From Rhinopithecus roxellana (Eukaryota > Chordata > Mammalia > Primates > Cercopithecidae), in assembly GCF_007565055.1 (NCBI RefSeq), contig NC_044566.1, positions 92,372,297 to 92,436,296 on the forward strand: a stretch of 64,000 nt of DNA, given 5' to 3'. Every line of letters begins with the position of its first letter. Within the stretch, counting starts at the first letter, position 1. The notes beneath the pieces are model-generated. The model was not told where the DNA came from. It made no database searches and saw nothing but the letters and a program-made list of their open reading frames with translations. Below, piece after piece: positions 11,345 to 21,607 of the stretch. A program made the position numbers and the translations under genes.

Positions 11345-12162
11345 TTATGGAGTATACTGAGTTGAATAATCCCTCCCTCAAAAAAAAAAAAAAAAAATCA
11401 TGTTCCTTCCAGAACCTCAAAATGTGACCTTATTTGGAAATAGGGTTTTGCAGACGTAATTAGTTAAGACTAAGTCATACTGGAGTAGGTTGGTCCCTAA
11501 ATCCAATATGACTGGTGTCTTGAAGAACACCATGTGATGACAGAGGTACAGGATGACATGTCTACAGGGCAAAGAATGCCAAGGATGGTGTGTTAGTCTG
11601 TTCTTGTACTGCTATAAAGAATTACCTGAGACTGGGTAATTTACAAAGAAAAGAGGTTTAATTGGCTCACAGTTCCACAGGCTGTATAGGAAGCATGGCT
11701 GGGGAGGCCTCAGGAAACTTACAATCATGGCAGAAGGTGAAAGGGAAGCAGACACATCCTACATGGCTGAGGTAGGAGGAAGAGAGGGAAGAGGGAGGTG
11801 CTGTACACTATTATAGACAATCAGGTCTCATAAGAACTCACTCATTATTATGAGAACAGCAAGGGGGAAATTCACCCTCATGAGCCAATCACCTCCCACA
11901 AGGCCCCTCTTCCAACATTGGGGATTACAATTCGACAGGAGATTTGGCCAGGGACACAGACCCAAACCATATCAGATGGCCAGCAACTACTAGAAGCTGG
12001 GAGAGGGGCATGAGACAGATTTCCCTCAGAGCCTCCAGAAAGATCCAACCCTGCCCACACCTTGATTTCAGATTTCTAGCCTCTTGAGAGAATAAATTTC
12101 TGTTGTTTTAAGCTACTCAGTCAGTTATAGTTCGTTATAACAGCTCTAGGAAACGAATACCC
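11345..12162 (+). mobile_element. MLT1-like MaLR LTR (sense), split by a younger MaLR LTR
   Basis: The left part (about 11345-11588) has the characteristic AATGTGACCTTATTTGGAAA and AATCCAATATGACTGGTGTC. The right part (11975-12162) continues to an AATAAATTTCTGTTGTTTTA segment with the poly(A) signal. A poly(A)-like run lies near 11380-11397. Subfamily uncertain. Confidence 0.7.
11589..11974 (-). mobile_element. Solo MST/THE1-type LTR (antisense)
   Basis: Starts TGTGTTAGTCTG and ends CCAAACCATATCA, with a perfect 5-bp duplication GATGG at 11584-11588 and 11975-11979. Inserted into the MLT1-like LTR. Confidence 0.92.
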
Positions 12163-12315
12163 TGGGCTATTGTTTAATAGGCTCACCCAAGTATTATTAA
12201 ATTTTTTAGGGGACTGTGACTTTGTTGTTTCTACTTATTACAGTAGGTAAGGGTACATACAGTCTCTGTAAAGTTACGTGTTAATTTGTAGACCTTGCCC
12301 AGTGGAGATGCAAAT

Positions 12316-12320
<5 letters not shown>

Positions 12321-12354
<34 letters not shown>

Positions 12355-12630
12355 AGACAGTCTTGCTCTGCCCCCAGGCTGGAGTGCAGTGGCCGGATCT
12401 CAGCTCACTGCAAGCTCCGCCTCCCGGGTTCACTCCATTCTCCTGCCTCAGCCTCCCGAGTAGCTGGGACTACAAGCCCGCCACCTCGCCCAGCTAATTT
12501 TTTTGTATTTTTAGTAGAGACGGGGTTTCACCGTGTTAGCCAGGATGGTTTTGATCTCCTGACCTCGTGATTCGCCCGTCTCAGCCTCCCAAAGTGCTGG
12601 GATTACAGGCTTGAGCCACCGCGCCCGGCC
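12321..12630 (-). mobile_element. AluY, Old World monkey type (antisense)
   Basis: Long pure poly(T), little divergence, and duplication GCAAATAATTT at 12310-12320 and repeated from 12630. It carries the GTGGCCGGATCTCAGCTCAC and GCTTGAGCCACC variants. Confidence 0.93.
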
Positions 12631-12642
12631 GCAAATAATTTT

Positions 12643-13030
12643 TGTCTAGTGAAAAAGATAACCTTAAAAGTTATGATTTTAATATCCTGTAAAGTATTAA
12701 CCAGTTTTGCTTCAAACTCAGCAGACGTACCAGAATGTGTTTTCTGGTGGAGACAGTTCTGATCCTTCTAATTTTCATTTGAATTGGTTTTACCACCTGT
12801 TCCCTTATTAGAAAGTGAAATAAAAGTCTTGATGCTTCTTCATTCTACATACAGATTAGTCATGTTTTTAACTTTTTGGAAATTATAATTTAACAACCCG
12901 GAATCTTCATGGACCATACATCTTTCTGAGGTGGTCTGGTTCAATGTCCCTCTGAATGGAGGAATGCATTCTTTCCTCAGTGCATTCATCAATAGGCTTG
13001 GTCAGTCTGTGCTTGAAGATTTTACTTGAT
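12643..13030. other. Unassigned stretch
   Basis: No gene, RNA or repeat recognised. Confidence 0.4.
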
Positions 13031-13246
13031 GGGGAACTCGTGATTCATTTTTTTTTATTTCAGTAGGCTTTTAGGGGAACAGGTGGTGTTTGATTACATG
13101 AGTAAGTTCTTTAGCGATGATTTTTGAGATTTTGGTGTACCCATCACCTGAGCAGTGTACACTGTAGTGTATACCCAATGTGCAGTCTTTTATCCCTCAT
13201 GCCCCACTCTCAGTCTTTCCCCCAAGTCTACAAAGTCCATTGTACC

Positions 13247-13546
13247 TCTTATTTTATTTTATTTGAGACAGAGTTTCACTCTGTCACCCAGGCTGGAGTT
13301 CCATGGTACAATCTCAGCTCACAGCAACCTCTACCTCCTGGGTTCAAGTGATTCTCCAGCCTCAGCCTCCCAAGTAGCTGGGATTACAGATGCCCACCAC
13401 CACACCTGGCTAATATTTTGTATTTTTGGCAGAGATGGGGTTTCACCACGTTGGTCAGGCTGGTCTCAAACTCCTGACCTCAAGTGATCCGCCTGCCTCG
13501 GCCTCCCAAAACGATGAGATGATTGCCATGAGCCACCATGCCTGGA
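13247..13546 (-). mobile_element. Alu (antisense) in L1
   Basis: Antisense Alu with a (TTTTA)-like tail. A short ATTGTA duplication is seen on both sides. Confidence 0.88.
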
Positions 13547-13697
13547 CGATTGTATAATTCTTACACTTTTGCATCCTCATAGCTTAGCTCCCACTTATGA
13601 GTGAGAACATATCATGTTTGGTTTTCCATTCCTGAGTTACTTCACTTAAAATAATGGTCTCCAGTTCCATCCAGGTTGCTGTGAATGCCATTATTTC

Positions 13698-14026
13698 TTT
13701 TTCTTTTCTTTTGTTTTCTTTTTTTTTCTTTTTTTTTTTTTTTTTGAGATGGAATTTCACTCTTTTTGCCCAGGCTGGATGCAATGGCGTGATCTTGGCT
13801 CACCACAACCTCTGCCACCTAGATTCAAGCGATTCTCCTGCCTCGGCCTCCCGAGTAGCTGGGATTACAGGCACACATCACCATGCCTGACTAATTTTGT
13901 TTTTTTAGTAGAGACAGGATCTCACCATGTTGGTCAGGCTGATATCAAACTCCTGACCTCAGGTGATCTGCTCTCCTGGGTCTCCCAAGGTGCTAGGATT
14001 ACAGGTATGAGCCACCATGCCCAGAT
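13698..14026 (-). mobile_element. Alu (antisense) in L1
   Basis: Flanked by the 15-bp duplication GAATGCCATTATTTC at 13683-13697 and 14027-14041. T-rich impure tail. Confidence 0.95.
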
Positions 14027-14260
14027 GAATGCCATTATTTCATTGCTTTTTATGGCTGAGTAGTATTCTATGGTATATATACACCACATTTTCTTTACTC
14101 CTTGATGGATGGGCATTTGGGCTGGTTCCATATTTTTGCAATTGCAAATTCTGCTGCTATAAACATGCATGTGCAAGTACCTTTTTCATATAATGACTTC
14201 TTTTCCTCTGGACAGATACCCAGGAGTGGGATGGCTGGATCAAGTAGTAGATCTACTTTT

Positions 14261-14267
<7 letters not shown>

Positions 14268-14291
<24 letters not shown>

Positions 14292-14574
14292 GAGACGGAG
14301 TCTCGCTCTGTTGCCCAGGCTGGAGCACAGTGGCCAGATCTCAGCTCACTGCAAGCTCCGCCTCCCAGGTTTACACCATTCTCCTGCCTCAACCTCCCGA
14401 GTAGCTGGGACTACAGGCGCCCGCCACCTCGCTTGGCTAGTTTTTTTGTATTTTTTAGTAGAGACGGGGTTTCACCGTGTTAGCCAGGATGGTCTCGATC
14501 TCCTGACCTCGTGATCCGTCCGTCTCGGCCTCCCAAAGGGCTGGGATTACAGGCTTGAGTCACCACGCCCGGCC
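14268..14574 (-). mobile_element. AluY-like (antisense) in L1
   Basis: Flanked by the 16-bp duplication TCTACTTTTAGTTCTT at 14252-14267 and 14575-14590. It shows the Old World monkey type GGCTAGTTTTTTTG and GCTTGAG variants. Confidence 0.95.
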
Positions 14575-14894
14575 TCTACTTTTAGTTCTTTACGGAATCT
14601 CCACACTGTTTTCCATGGTGGTTGTACTAGTTTACATTCCCACCAACAGTGTAAAAGTGTTCCCTTTTCACCACACCCACACCAACATCTATTTTTTAAA
14701 TTGTTACGGCCATTCTTGCAGGAGTGAGGTGGTTGCACCGTGGTTGTGATTTGCGTCTCCCTGGTCGTTAGTGATGTGGAGCGTTTTTTCATATGTTTGT
14801 TGGTCATTCGTATATCTTCTTTTGAGAACTGTCGATTCATGTCCTTAGCCCACTTTTTGATGGTATTGTTTGTTTTGTTCTTGCTGATTTGTTT
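14575..14894 (-). pseudogene. L1 ORF2 C-terminal fragment
   Basis: Minus-strand translation gives L1 ORF2 C-terminal sequence (for example WAKDMNRQFSKEDI and GTLLHCWWECKLVQPPWKTV) with frame breaks. A fossil only. Confidence 0.85.
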
Positions 14895-14906
14895 GGGGAA
14901 CTCATG

Positions 14907-15855
14907 GTTGTTTTTATGGTAAGCTGTTCTATTGCTAGACATTTATAATTAGAAAATTATTTCTCAAACTAAGGCAAAATCTCCTTTCAACTTCTACCCA
15001 CTAGTTTGAATTATGCTTTCAGGAGCAGCACAGAATCTGACAGCCCTTAGGATATTTGATATTATACTCTTCTTGTTTTTTTCTCCCCCAGGCTAAGTAT
15101 ACTTAGATCCATGTGAGAACTAGAGTGTTCCTTACATATTTTGTCATCCTATTGAATTTGGGAACTGAATTACATTCAACAACTCCGCTCCTGTTTTTTG
15201 AGCTTCTACTGTGTTCAGTGCTGTGCTCAGTACTAGAAAAGGAATCAGATGAGAAAACACTACACTTATAAAGGAATCTTTGCAAGAGCAATGAACAGAT
15301 TGGAAAGACTCAATAGCTTTATGGGATCCATTGAGGACCCAAGGGAGGGCATGATTAATTCTACCTGAGGATTTAAGCAAGGCTGGTTTACAAAGAAAGT
15401 TCTCCTTGAACTAATTCCTGAAGGTGGGTGCGAAGTATCCAGGTGTGAGGGACATCCCAGGCAAAGGTAGAAAGACGTATGATCAAAAAAAAAAGAAAAG
15501 AAAAAAAAAAAAGAACAAGAGAAAATTCTCAAATAATCACAAGGTATTAGAGCACCCTCCAAATTCCATGAGAGCTACAAAGATATAAATGTGATTAGTG
15601 GGTAAAATAATAATTATGGAAATAAAGCCTGTCCCTAAAAATGTAGGCAGGTGGGTGGTGGTCTGCACAAAGACCATAGAACTTGAGCTAAAGAGCAAGA
15701 TGTGTCAATGTTTACTCAGCCCAATCCAAGGAAAAGGGAGCATATTGGGAAGATTTATCAATTTGGAGGAGAAAAGCAAAAATTTGAAAAAACAGTAATC
15801 AAATGGTAGGAAATTTTGTGTGCCGATTTTACAATGGGATCTGGTGTCAGTTTGC
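14907..15855. other. Intergenic stretch with old repeat traces
   Basis: Old mammalian-wide repeat traces near 15195-15240 and 15410-15480, and an impure A-rich run at 15483-15513. No gene recognised. Confidence 0.4.
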
Positions 15856-16400
15856 CTAGCACACATCCCAGCTCTGACTCTTGCTATCCACATGACCTGG
15901 AGCAAGCTACTTAATATCACCAAGATTCAACTTCCCCATCTGTAAAATGGGTCATAATAGGCCAGGCACGGTGGCTCATGCCTGTAATCCCAGCACTTTG
16001 GGAGGCCAAGGCAGGCAGATCACAAAGTTAGGAGATCGAGACCAGCCTGGCTAACATGGTGAAACCCTGTCTCTACTAAAAATACAAAAAATTAGCCAGG
16101 CATGGTGGTGCACACCTGTAGTCCCAGCTACTTGGGAGGCTGAGTCAGGAGAATGGCATGAACCCAGGAGGTGGAACTTGCAGTGAGCCGAGATCATGCC
16201 ACTGCACTCCAGCCTGGGTGACAGAGCAAGACTCTGTCTCCAGAAAAATAAAAGGAAAAAAAGGGTCATTATAGCAAACTTTAAGGGATTATTAGGTTTC
16301 TATAACATAATTAGGTTCATACACATAATGGAAGTGTCTATCACGTGCCTGGCACATGCTAAGTTATCAGTGCAGAATAAATTTTATTATTATTTTCTCA
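15856..16400 (+). mobile_element. MIR (sense), split by an Alu
   Basis: The left part has the MIR core (ATCTGTAAAATGGGTCATAA). After the Alu it resumes with GGGTCATTATAG and reaches the MIR 3' segment GTGCCTGGCACATGCTAAGT. Confidence 0.75.
15961..16262 (+). mobile_element. Alu (sense) in MIR
   Basis: Duplication GGGTCAT[A/T]ATAG lies on both sides (15949-15960 and 16263-16274). Confidence 0.94.
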
Positions 16401-16593
16401 TTTATTTAAAATAGAAATTTAAAGTGAGGAAGCTGCAATTAAAAGAGAATGAGACCCAGGGAGGGGCTCTTACAATCAAGCTCTTAGAATCTTTTACTTC
16501 ATGTGCACATTTTCCTTCTACATGACCTTCTAGGCCTTGGGATCCTCCCTGCTCTCCTGGGCTGTCAACCCCATGACCCACAAGTCACAGCAG

Positions 16594-16852
16594 AGACCAA
16601 AGTGTCCATTCTCAAGCCTGGCTCATGCAGACCACTCGTTCTCTCTAACTCCGCTCAGACAGCTAAGATTGAAAGCAGACAGGGCAACCATTCTCATGCC
16701 AGGCTCGTGCGGGCCACTCGTTTTCTCTAATTCCACTCAGACAGCTAAGATTGAAAGCAGACGGGGTAACCATTCTCATGCCTGGCTCATGCGGACCACT
16801 TCTTCTCTCTAACTTCACTCAGACAGCTAAGATTGAAAACAGACAGGGCAAG
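16594..16852. repeat. Three tandem copies of an 82-bp unit
   Basis: CATTCTCA-containing units start at 16607, 16689 and 16771, an exact 82-bp period with a few substitutions between copies. All end in a shared CAGACAGCTAAGATTGAAA segment. I do not recognise a repeat family. Confidence 0.9.
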
Positions 16853-18130
16853 GAATGGTGCGTGGAAGTTAAATTCACCCACAGGTCTGGTTCCTTGTCT
16901 GACACAGATAAATTCTCAAATCTTCTTTCCAAAAACCTTCATCTTAATCAAGGTTCCTTCATCTAAAAGGAAGAAAAGCTATTCAACATATCTTAAGAAA
17001 AAAATAATATATTGGAAGGAAACAAAAGCATCTCCCAGAATCATGAGGCAAGAAGATCTAGGAGGCCTCCCAAATGAGAGACTTTGGACCTAAGGCACCT
17101 CTCTTGGCCTCCAGTGCTGCATGGTATCTGGGCACCATATCTCTCTAAACATCTGATTCATCCTATTTTTCCAGCAAACTCCCTGCTGCTGGAGAAAAAC
17201 AGTGTTGCTTCAACCCTGGCGTTATCCCATCTCACTGTGTACAATCTCTGCTGATTAATCCCCTTTAACACGGCTTGGTTAATTCATTCTCTCAAGAGAA
17301 ATTTCAGAGACCTCCTACTGCCTATAGAAAAAAGTCCAAGTTTCTTATCATGACACTGCATACCCTCTTCAATCTGGAAAGTTCAACCCTTTCCAGCCTG
17401 ATTCCTCCACATGGATTCTATGTCTACACGGTCTGGATTTCTATAAATATGGCCATAACTTTCCAAAATCTCATGCCCATTCATGGCTGGAATGCTGTCC
17501 CTCACCAATCCTCTCCTATTAAAATCATACATAAGTGAAACCAAACTCATTTTCTCTTCTAGGCCTATAATTAAACTACATCGTCCAGCCCTCTTGCATC
17601 TGGACAGCATGACTGCTTTTCTCCAACAGAAAGAGACTGGAAGTAATGTGTGTAACTTCCAGGCCAAGGCAGTTAACAGCACATCTGTCTTTTCAATCTA
17701 TTCACTCTTTTCTCCCCACCTCCCAAGGAATAATGTCAAGCAACTATTAAGCCAGTTAAAGATGAAAGCCTGGAGCCACAACACGGGTGGAGTCTGGGTT
17801 CCAGAATGACTATATGGAGCAGACTGTGCATGGCTAGGACATGAGAAAGAAAACTTGATCAGGCTAAGTCACTGAGAGTTAGCATTGTTCATAATAGCAG
17901 TTGAACTACTCTGATGGCACATCATACCTCAACACTTTGCTCAAATTTTATACCTTCTTATGTCACTCCTGTAGAAAATGACCACTCTCATCTGAGCATT
18001 TTTCTCTAGTGTTCCATTTACAGTATTTATCATTTAGCCTTATGTCATACAGGTTGTTTATGTGTTCTCTCTTTCTCTCTAGATTGTACATTTTTTGAGG
18101 ACAAGTGTTGAGGTGTTCCTTGCCCAGAAA
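16853..18130 (+). mobile_element. Intergenic stretch with probable old L2 fragments (sense)
   Basis: About 17270-17510 and 17930-18130 resemble diverged L2 3' sequence (CTGGAATGCTGTCCCTC, AGATTGTACATTTTTTGAGG). The rest is unassigned. No gene. Confidence 0.4.
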
Positions 18131-18640
18131 CCACATTTTAGTCCCTGCTAGTATATGGTGAGGGTTGTTGCTGCTGTCCAGTGTACATGCTGTTCCTTGG
18201 AATTTCTATCTGGTGAACAGGGGTGGCAAGCAAGAAGGAAACGTGAGAGTCCCCTTACATTCTTCTAGGGCTGAGGGGATCTCATGAAAGGAGTCCTCCA
18301 AGTCCAGGGAAGCTGCGTACACCTGGGAGAGCTGTGCCCTGCCCAACTCCAGAGGGCTCTCTCTATTCATGCAAATTATAGTGCACCTGTGTGCACATTT
18401 CAGAGCCCAAAGACTTCCCAGACACCAAAACCATTTCAACCACCCCCAAATCTACAACCAAGCTAACTGAAAGTAGTTATCCCCAAAGGCTCAAATGACT
18501 TATCTCCCTCGAACAACTTTTGATATCCACTCTTCGTAAGGGATAAGGTATGGGGAGACAAGACAATATGTACATTCTTTTTTGTTCCAGTTCTTTCCAG
18601 TCCAACATGACCTTATTAGGTAGGTAGGGGGTTCTTTAAC
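18131..18640. other. Unassigned intergenic stretch
   Basis: No gene or repeat recognised. Confidence 0.35.
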
Positions 18641-18777
18641 TCTCTGACTACATCCCTTGGTTGTGTGCCCAACCTTGGCTTCATTGAGTAAAGTACTGAC
18701 TGTTTAACCCCAGACCTCTCTCTGTGCTTCCTTCCTCATCTGTAGGATGAGGATCATGATATGCACTTGGCAGAAGT

Positions 18778-19862
18778 TGTTGCGGGAAGCCTGGGACCCC
18801 AAACAGAGGGACTGGTTGAAGCCGCAGCAGAAGAACATACATTGTGAAGATTTCATGGACATTTATTAGTTCCCCAAATTAATACTTTTATAATTTCTTA
18901 TGCCTGTCTTTACTGCAATCTCTGAATATAAATTGTGAAGATTTCATGGACACTTATCACTTTCCCAGTCAACACCCTTGTGATTTCCTATGCCTGTCTT
19001 TACTTTAATCTCTTAATCCCATCATCTTCGTAAACTGAGGAGGATGAATGTCACCTCAGGACCCTGTGATGATTGTGTTAACTGCACAAATTGTTTGTAG
19101 AGCATGTGTGTTTGAACAATATGAAATCTGGGCACTTTGAAAAAAGAACAGGATAACAGCAATCTTCAGGGAACAAGGGCGATAAGACTTGGAGTCTGAC
19201 TGCTAGTGAGCAGGACACAACAGAGCCATATTTCTCTTCTTTCAAAGGCAAATAGGAGAAATATCGCTGAATTCTTTTTCTCAGCAAGGAACATCCCTGA
19301 GAAAGAGAATGCGCCCCGGAGGGTAGGCCTATGAATGGCCCTCATGGGAGTGGCTCCCTTTTATGGTCGAAGCTGAAGGGATGAAATAAGCCCCTGTCTC
19401 CTGTAGTGCTCCCAGGCGTATTAGGATGAGGAAATTCCCGCCTAATAAATTTTGGTCAGACAGGTTGTCTGCTCTCAAACCCTGTCTCCTGATAAGATGT
19501 TGTCAATGACAATGCCTGCCGGAAACTTCATTAGCAATTTTAATTTCACCCCATCCTGTGGTCCTGTGATCTTGCCCTGCCTCCACTTGCTTTGTGATAT
19601 TTTATTACCCTGTGAAGCATGTGATCTCTGTGATGCACACCCTATTCATGCACTCCCTCCCCTTTTGAAAATCACTAATAAAAACTTGCTGGTTTTATGG
19701 CTCAGGGAGCATCATGGAATCTGCCGACATGTGATGTCTCCCCCGGACACCCAGCTTTAACTTTCTCTCTCGTACTCTTTCCCTTTATTTCTCAAACCAG
19801 CTGAGACGCTTAGGGAATAGAAAAGAACCCACGATAACCATCGGGGGTGGGTTCCCCCAATA
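18778..19862 (+). mobile_element. Solo MER11-type LTR (ERVK group), sense
   Basis: A 1085-bp LTR starting TGTTGCGGGAAG, with an internal direct repeat of about 90 bp (GAAGATTTCATGGACA near 18845 and 18935) and AATAAA late in the LTR (about 19676-19681). A perfect 6-bp duplication AGAAGT lies at 18772-18777 and 19863-19868, as expected for betaretrovirus-like integration. No internal proviral sequence, hence a solo LTR. The MER11 name is from recognition. Confidence 0.82.
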
Positions 19863-19873
19863 AGAAGTTATGG

Positions 19874-20205
19874 TTTTTTTGGTTTTTTTTGTTTGTTTGT
19901 GTGTTTGAGACAGAGTCTTGCTGTATCACCTAGGCTGGAGTGCAGTGGTGTGACCTTGGTTAACTGCAACCTCTGCCTCCCAGGTTCGAGCTGTTCTCCT
20001 ACCTCAGCCTCCCAAGTAGCTGGGATAACAGGTGCCTACCACCACACCCAGCTAATTTTTTCTTTTTTTTTTTTCTGTATTTTTAGTAGAGATGGGGTTT
20101 CACCATGTTGGCAAGGCTAGTCTTGAACTTCTGACCTCAAGTGATCTGCCCCTCTTCAGACTCCCCAAGTGTTGGGATTACAGGTGTGAGCCACCGTGCC
20201 TGGCC
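19874..20205 (-). mobile_element. Alu (antisense) next to the MER11-type LTR
   Basis: Antisense Alu with an impure T-rich tail. The imperfect duplication AGAAGTTATGG / AGAACTTTTGT flanks it. Confidence 0.9.
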
Positions 20206-20264
20206 AGAACTTTTGTGAGAATTAAATAACACACGGTGCCTGGAGCACATTGAGTGGCCCACGA

Positions 20265-20350
20265 CCATCATGCCTTCCATGTGTGACAGCAACCCCAGAG
20301 CTCCTGTCCAAGGGGCTGGGGGTTGCTGTCACATGCAGAAGGCATGATGG
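20265..20350. repeat. 86-nt perfect-ended hairpin (32-bp arms, 22-nt loop)
   Basis: The arms 20265-20296 and 20319-20350 are reverse complements at 28 of 32 positions: 13 paired, one 4-nt symmetrical internal mismatch (CATG against TGCA), then 15 paired. No homology to a transposon family is recognised. Confidence 0.9.
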
Positions 20351-20935
20351 GGGCAAGGGGTTGTGGTCAGTTTAGGGGAGCAGGAACAGGGAAATTTTCC
20401 CTGCATCTTATCCTTCTTACTAAACCATAAGATTGTAAGAGGTGGAATCAGTGTCATGTTTACCTTTATCCTCTCCACAGAGCCTGCCCCTATGCTTTGC
20501 ACATAGTGTTATATCATTTTGTTCATGGCTGGCTTTGCAATTTACAGCACAAAAGAACATTGGATAAAGTCAGGAGACTCTGATTCTAACTCCAGTATTG
20601 CCAATAACATGTAATGCGACCTTAAGAGTTGTGCTTCTCTAGGAGATACCTTGTTAAATGCCTGCTGTGTGGTAGGCACGGTAGCTGCAGGGGTGCAGGA
20701 GTTAACTACACAGACATGGTTCTTGCCTTCATGGAACTTACAGTCTAATGAGATAGTTAGAGATAGACTTTATACAAATGGCCACACTGTTGGTTAATTA
20801 TAGTTTTAATAGAAGCTATGAGAGTATATACAGATGGACCTATATGTGTTTGGGGAGATAATTCAGGGAAGGGTTTTCAGAGGAGGTGACACTTGAGTAG
20901 TGACCTGAAGAATGAATTAGGGCAGCAAAAGGTTG
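20351..20935. other. Intergenic stretch with old repeat traces
   Basis: Diverged L2/MIR-like traces near 20420-20515 and 20640-20770. No gene. Confidence 0.35.
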
Positions 20936-21257
20936 CTCCCCAACCTTTTTGGCACCAGGGACCAGTTTAATGGAAGACAATTTTTCCATGGATGGAGTTG
21001 GGGCAATAGTTTCAGGATGAAACTGTTCCACTTTAGTTAGATTCTCATAAGGAGCTTGCAACCTAGATCCCTTGTAGGCACAGTTCACAGTAGGGTTCCC
21101 CCACTCCTATGAAAATCTAATGCTGTTGCTGATCTGACAGGAGGTGGAGCTCAGATGGTACTGCTCCCTTAGCAGGCTCACTTCCTGCTGTGCTGCCCGG
21201 GTTCCTAACAAGCCATAGACAGATACCCATCTATGGCCCTGGGGAGCTGGAGACCTC
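20936..21257. mobile_element. Probable hAT-type non-autonomous DNA transposon
   Basis: Begins TCCCCAACCTTTTTGGCACC, passes through AATTTTTCCATGGATGGAG and CTGATCTGACAGGAGGTGGA, and ends near GGCCCTGGGGAGCTGG. This is a common mammalian DNA transposon whose family name I cannot fix; the ends are degraded. Confidence 0.6.
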
Positions 21258-21595
21258 TAAACTGGAGGTAGCCAGGTGTGATGGAGGAGGGTAGGAGGGA
21301 GCACTGCATGTGCATTGCACAGCCCAGGCTGGAAAGGAGCTCAGAGCACACTGGAGGATACAAGAAGGCCGATATGGCTGGGGCCTAGGGAATGCAGGAG
21401 AGAGAGGCATGAGATGACTCAGGAGCAGCAGGCAAGGGGCCTGATCATGCTGTGGCACTGCAGATCATGAAAGATTGAGGCCTTCAATCCAAGAGTACTG
21501 GGAAGCAGGGGCCCACCAAGAGGGGCCATGTGGGGAAAAGCCATCCTGAAGGCAGGAAATAAGGGGTACATTGTCTATAGAGAGTTGACAATAAT
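21258..21595. other. Unassigned intergenic stretch
   Basis: No gene or repeat recognised. Confidence 0.35.
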
Positions 21596-21607
21596 AAAAA
21601 CTGACTA

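Larger units (their letters stand above)
13046..14894 (-). mobile_element. 5'-truncated L1 (antisense) carrying three Alus
   Basis: The L1 3' UTR and the end of ORF2 are in antisense, flanked by imperfect duplication GGGGAACTCGTG (13031-13042) and GGGGAACTCATG (14895-14906). Alus at about 13247-13546, 13698-14026 and 14268-14574 interrupt it. Removing them leaves about 0.9 kb of L1. Confidence 0.88.
18640..20258 (+). mobile_element. MIR (sense), split by a MER11-type LTR and an Alu
   Basis: The left MIR part ends in CTTCCTCATCTGTAGGATGA and ..GGCAGAAG. It resumes after 20205 with TGTGAGAATTAAATAAC and GTGCCTGGAGCACA. Together the parts match the MIR core in order. Confidence 0.65.

Noticed and set aside
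12321..12630. Open frames of 60-120 codons beginning or ending in poly-Phe or Ser/Pro-rich sequence, here and at other Alus
   Set aside because: These are translations of Alu elements and their tails, not genes.
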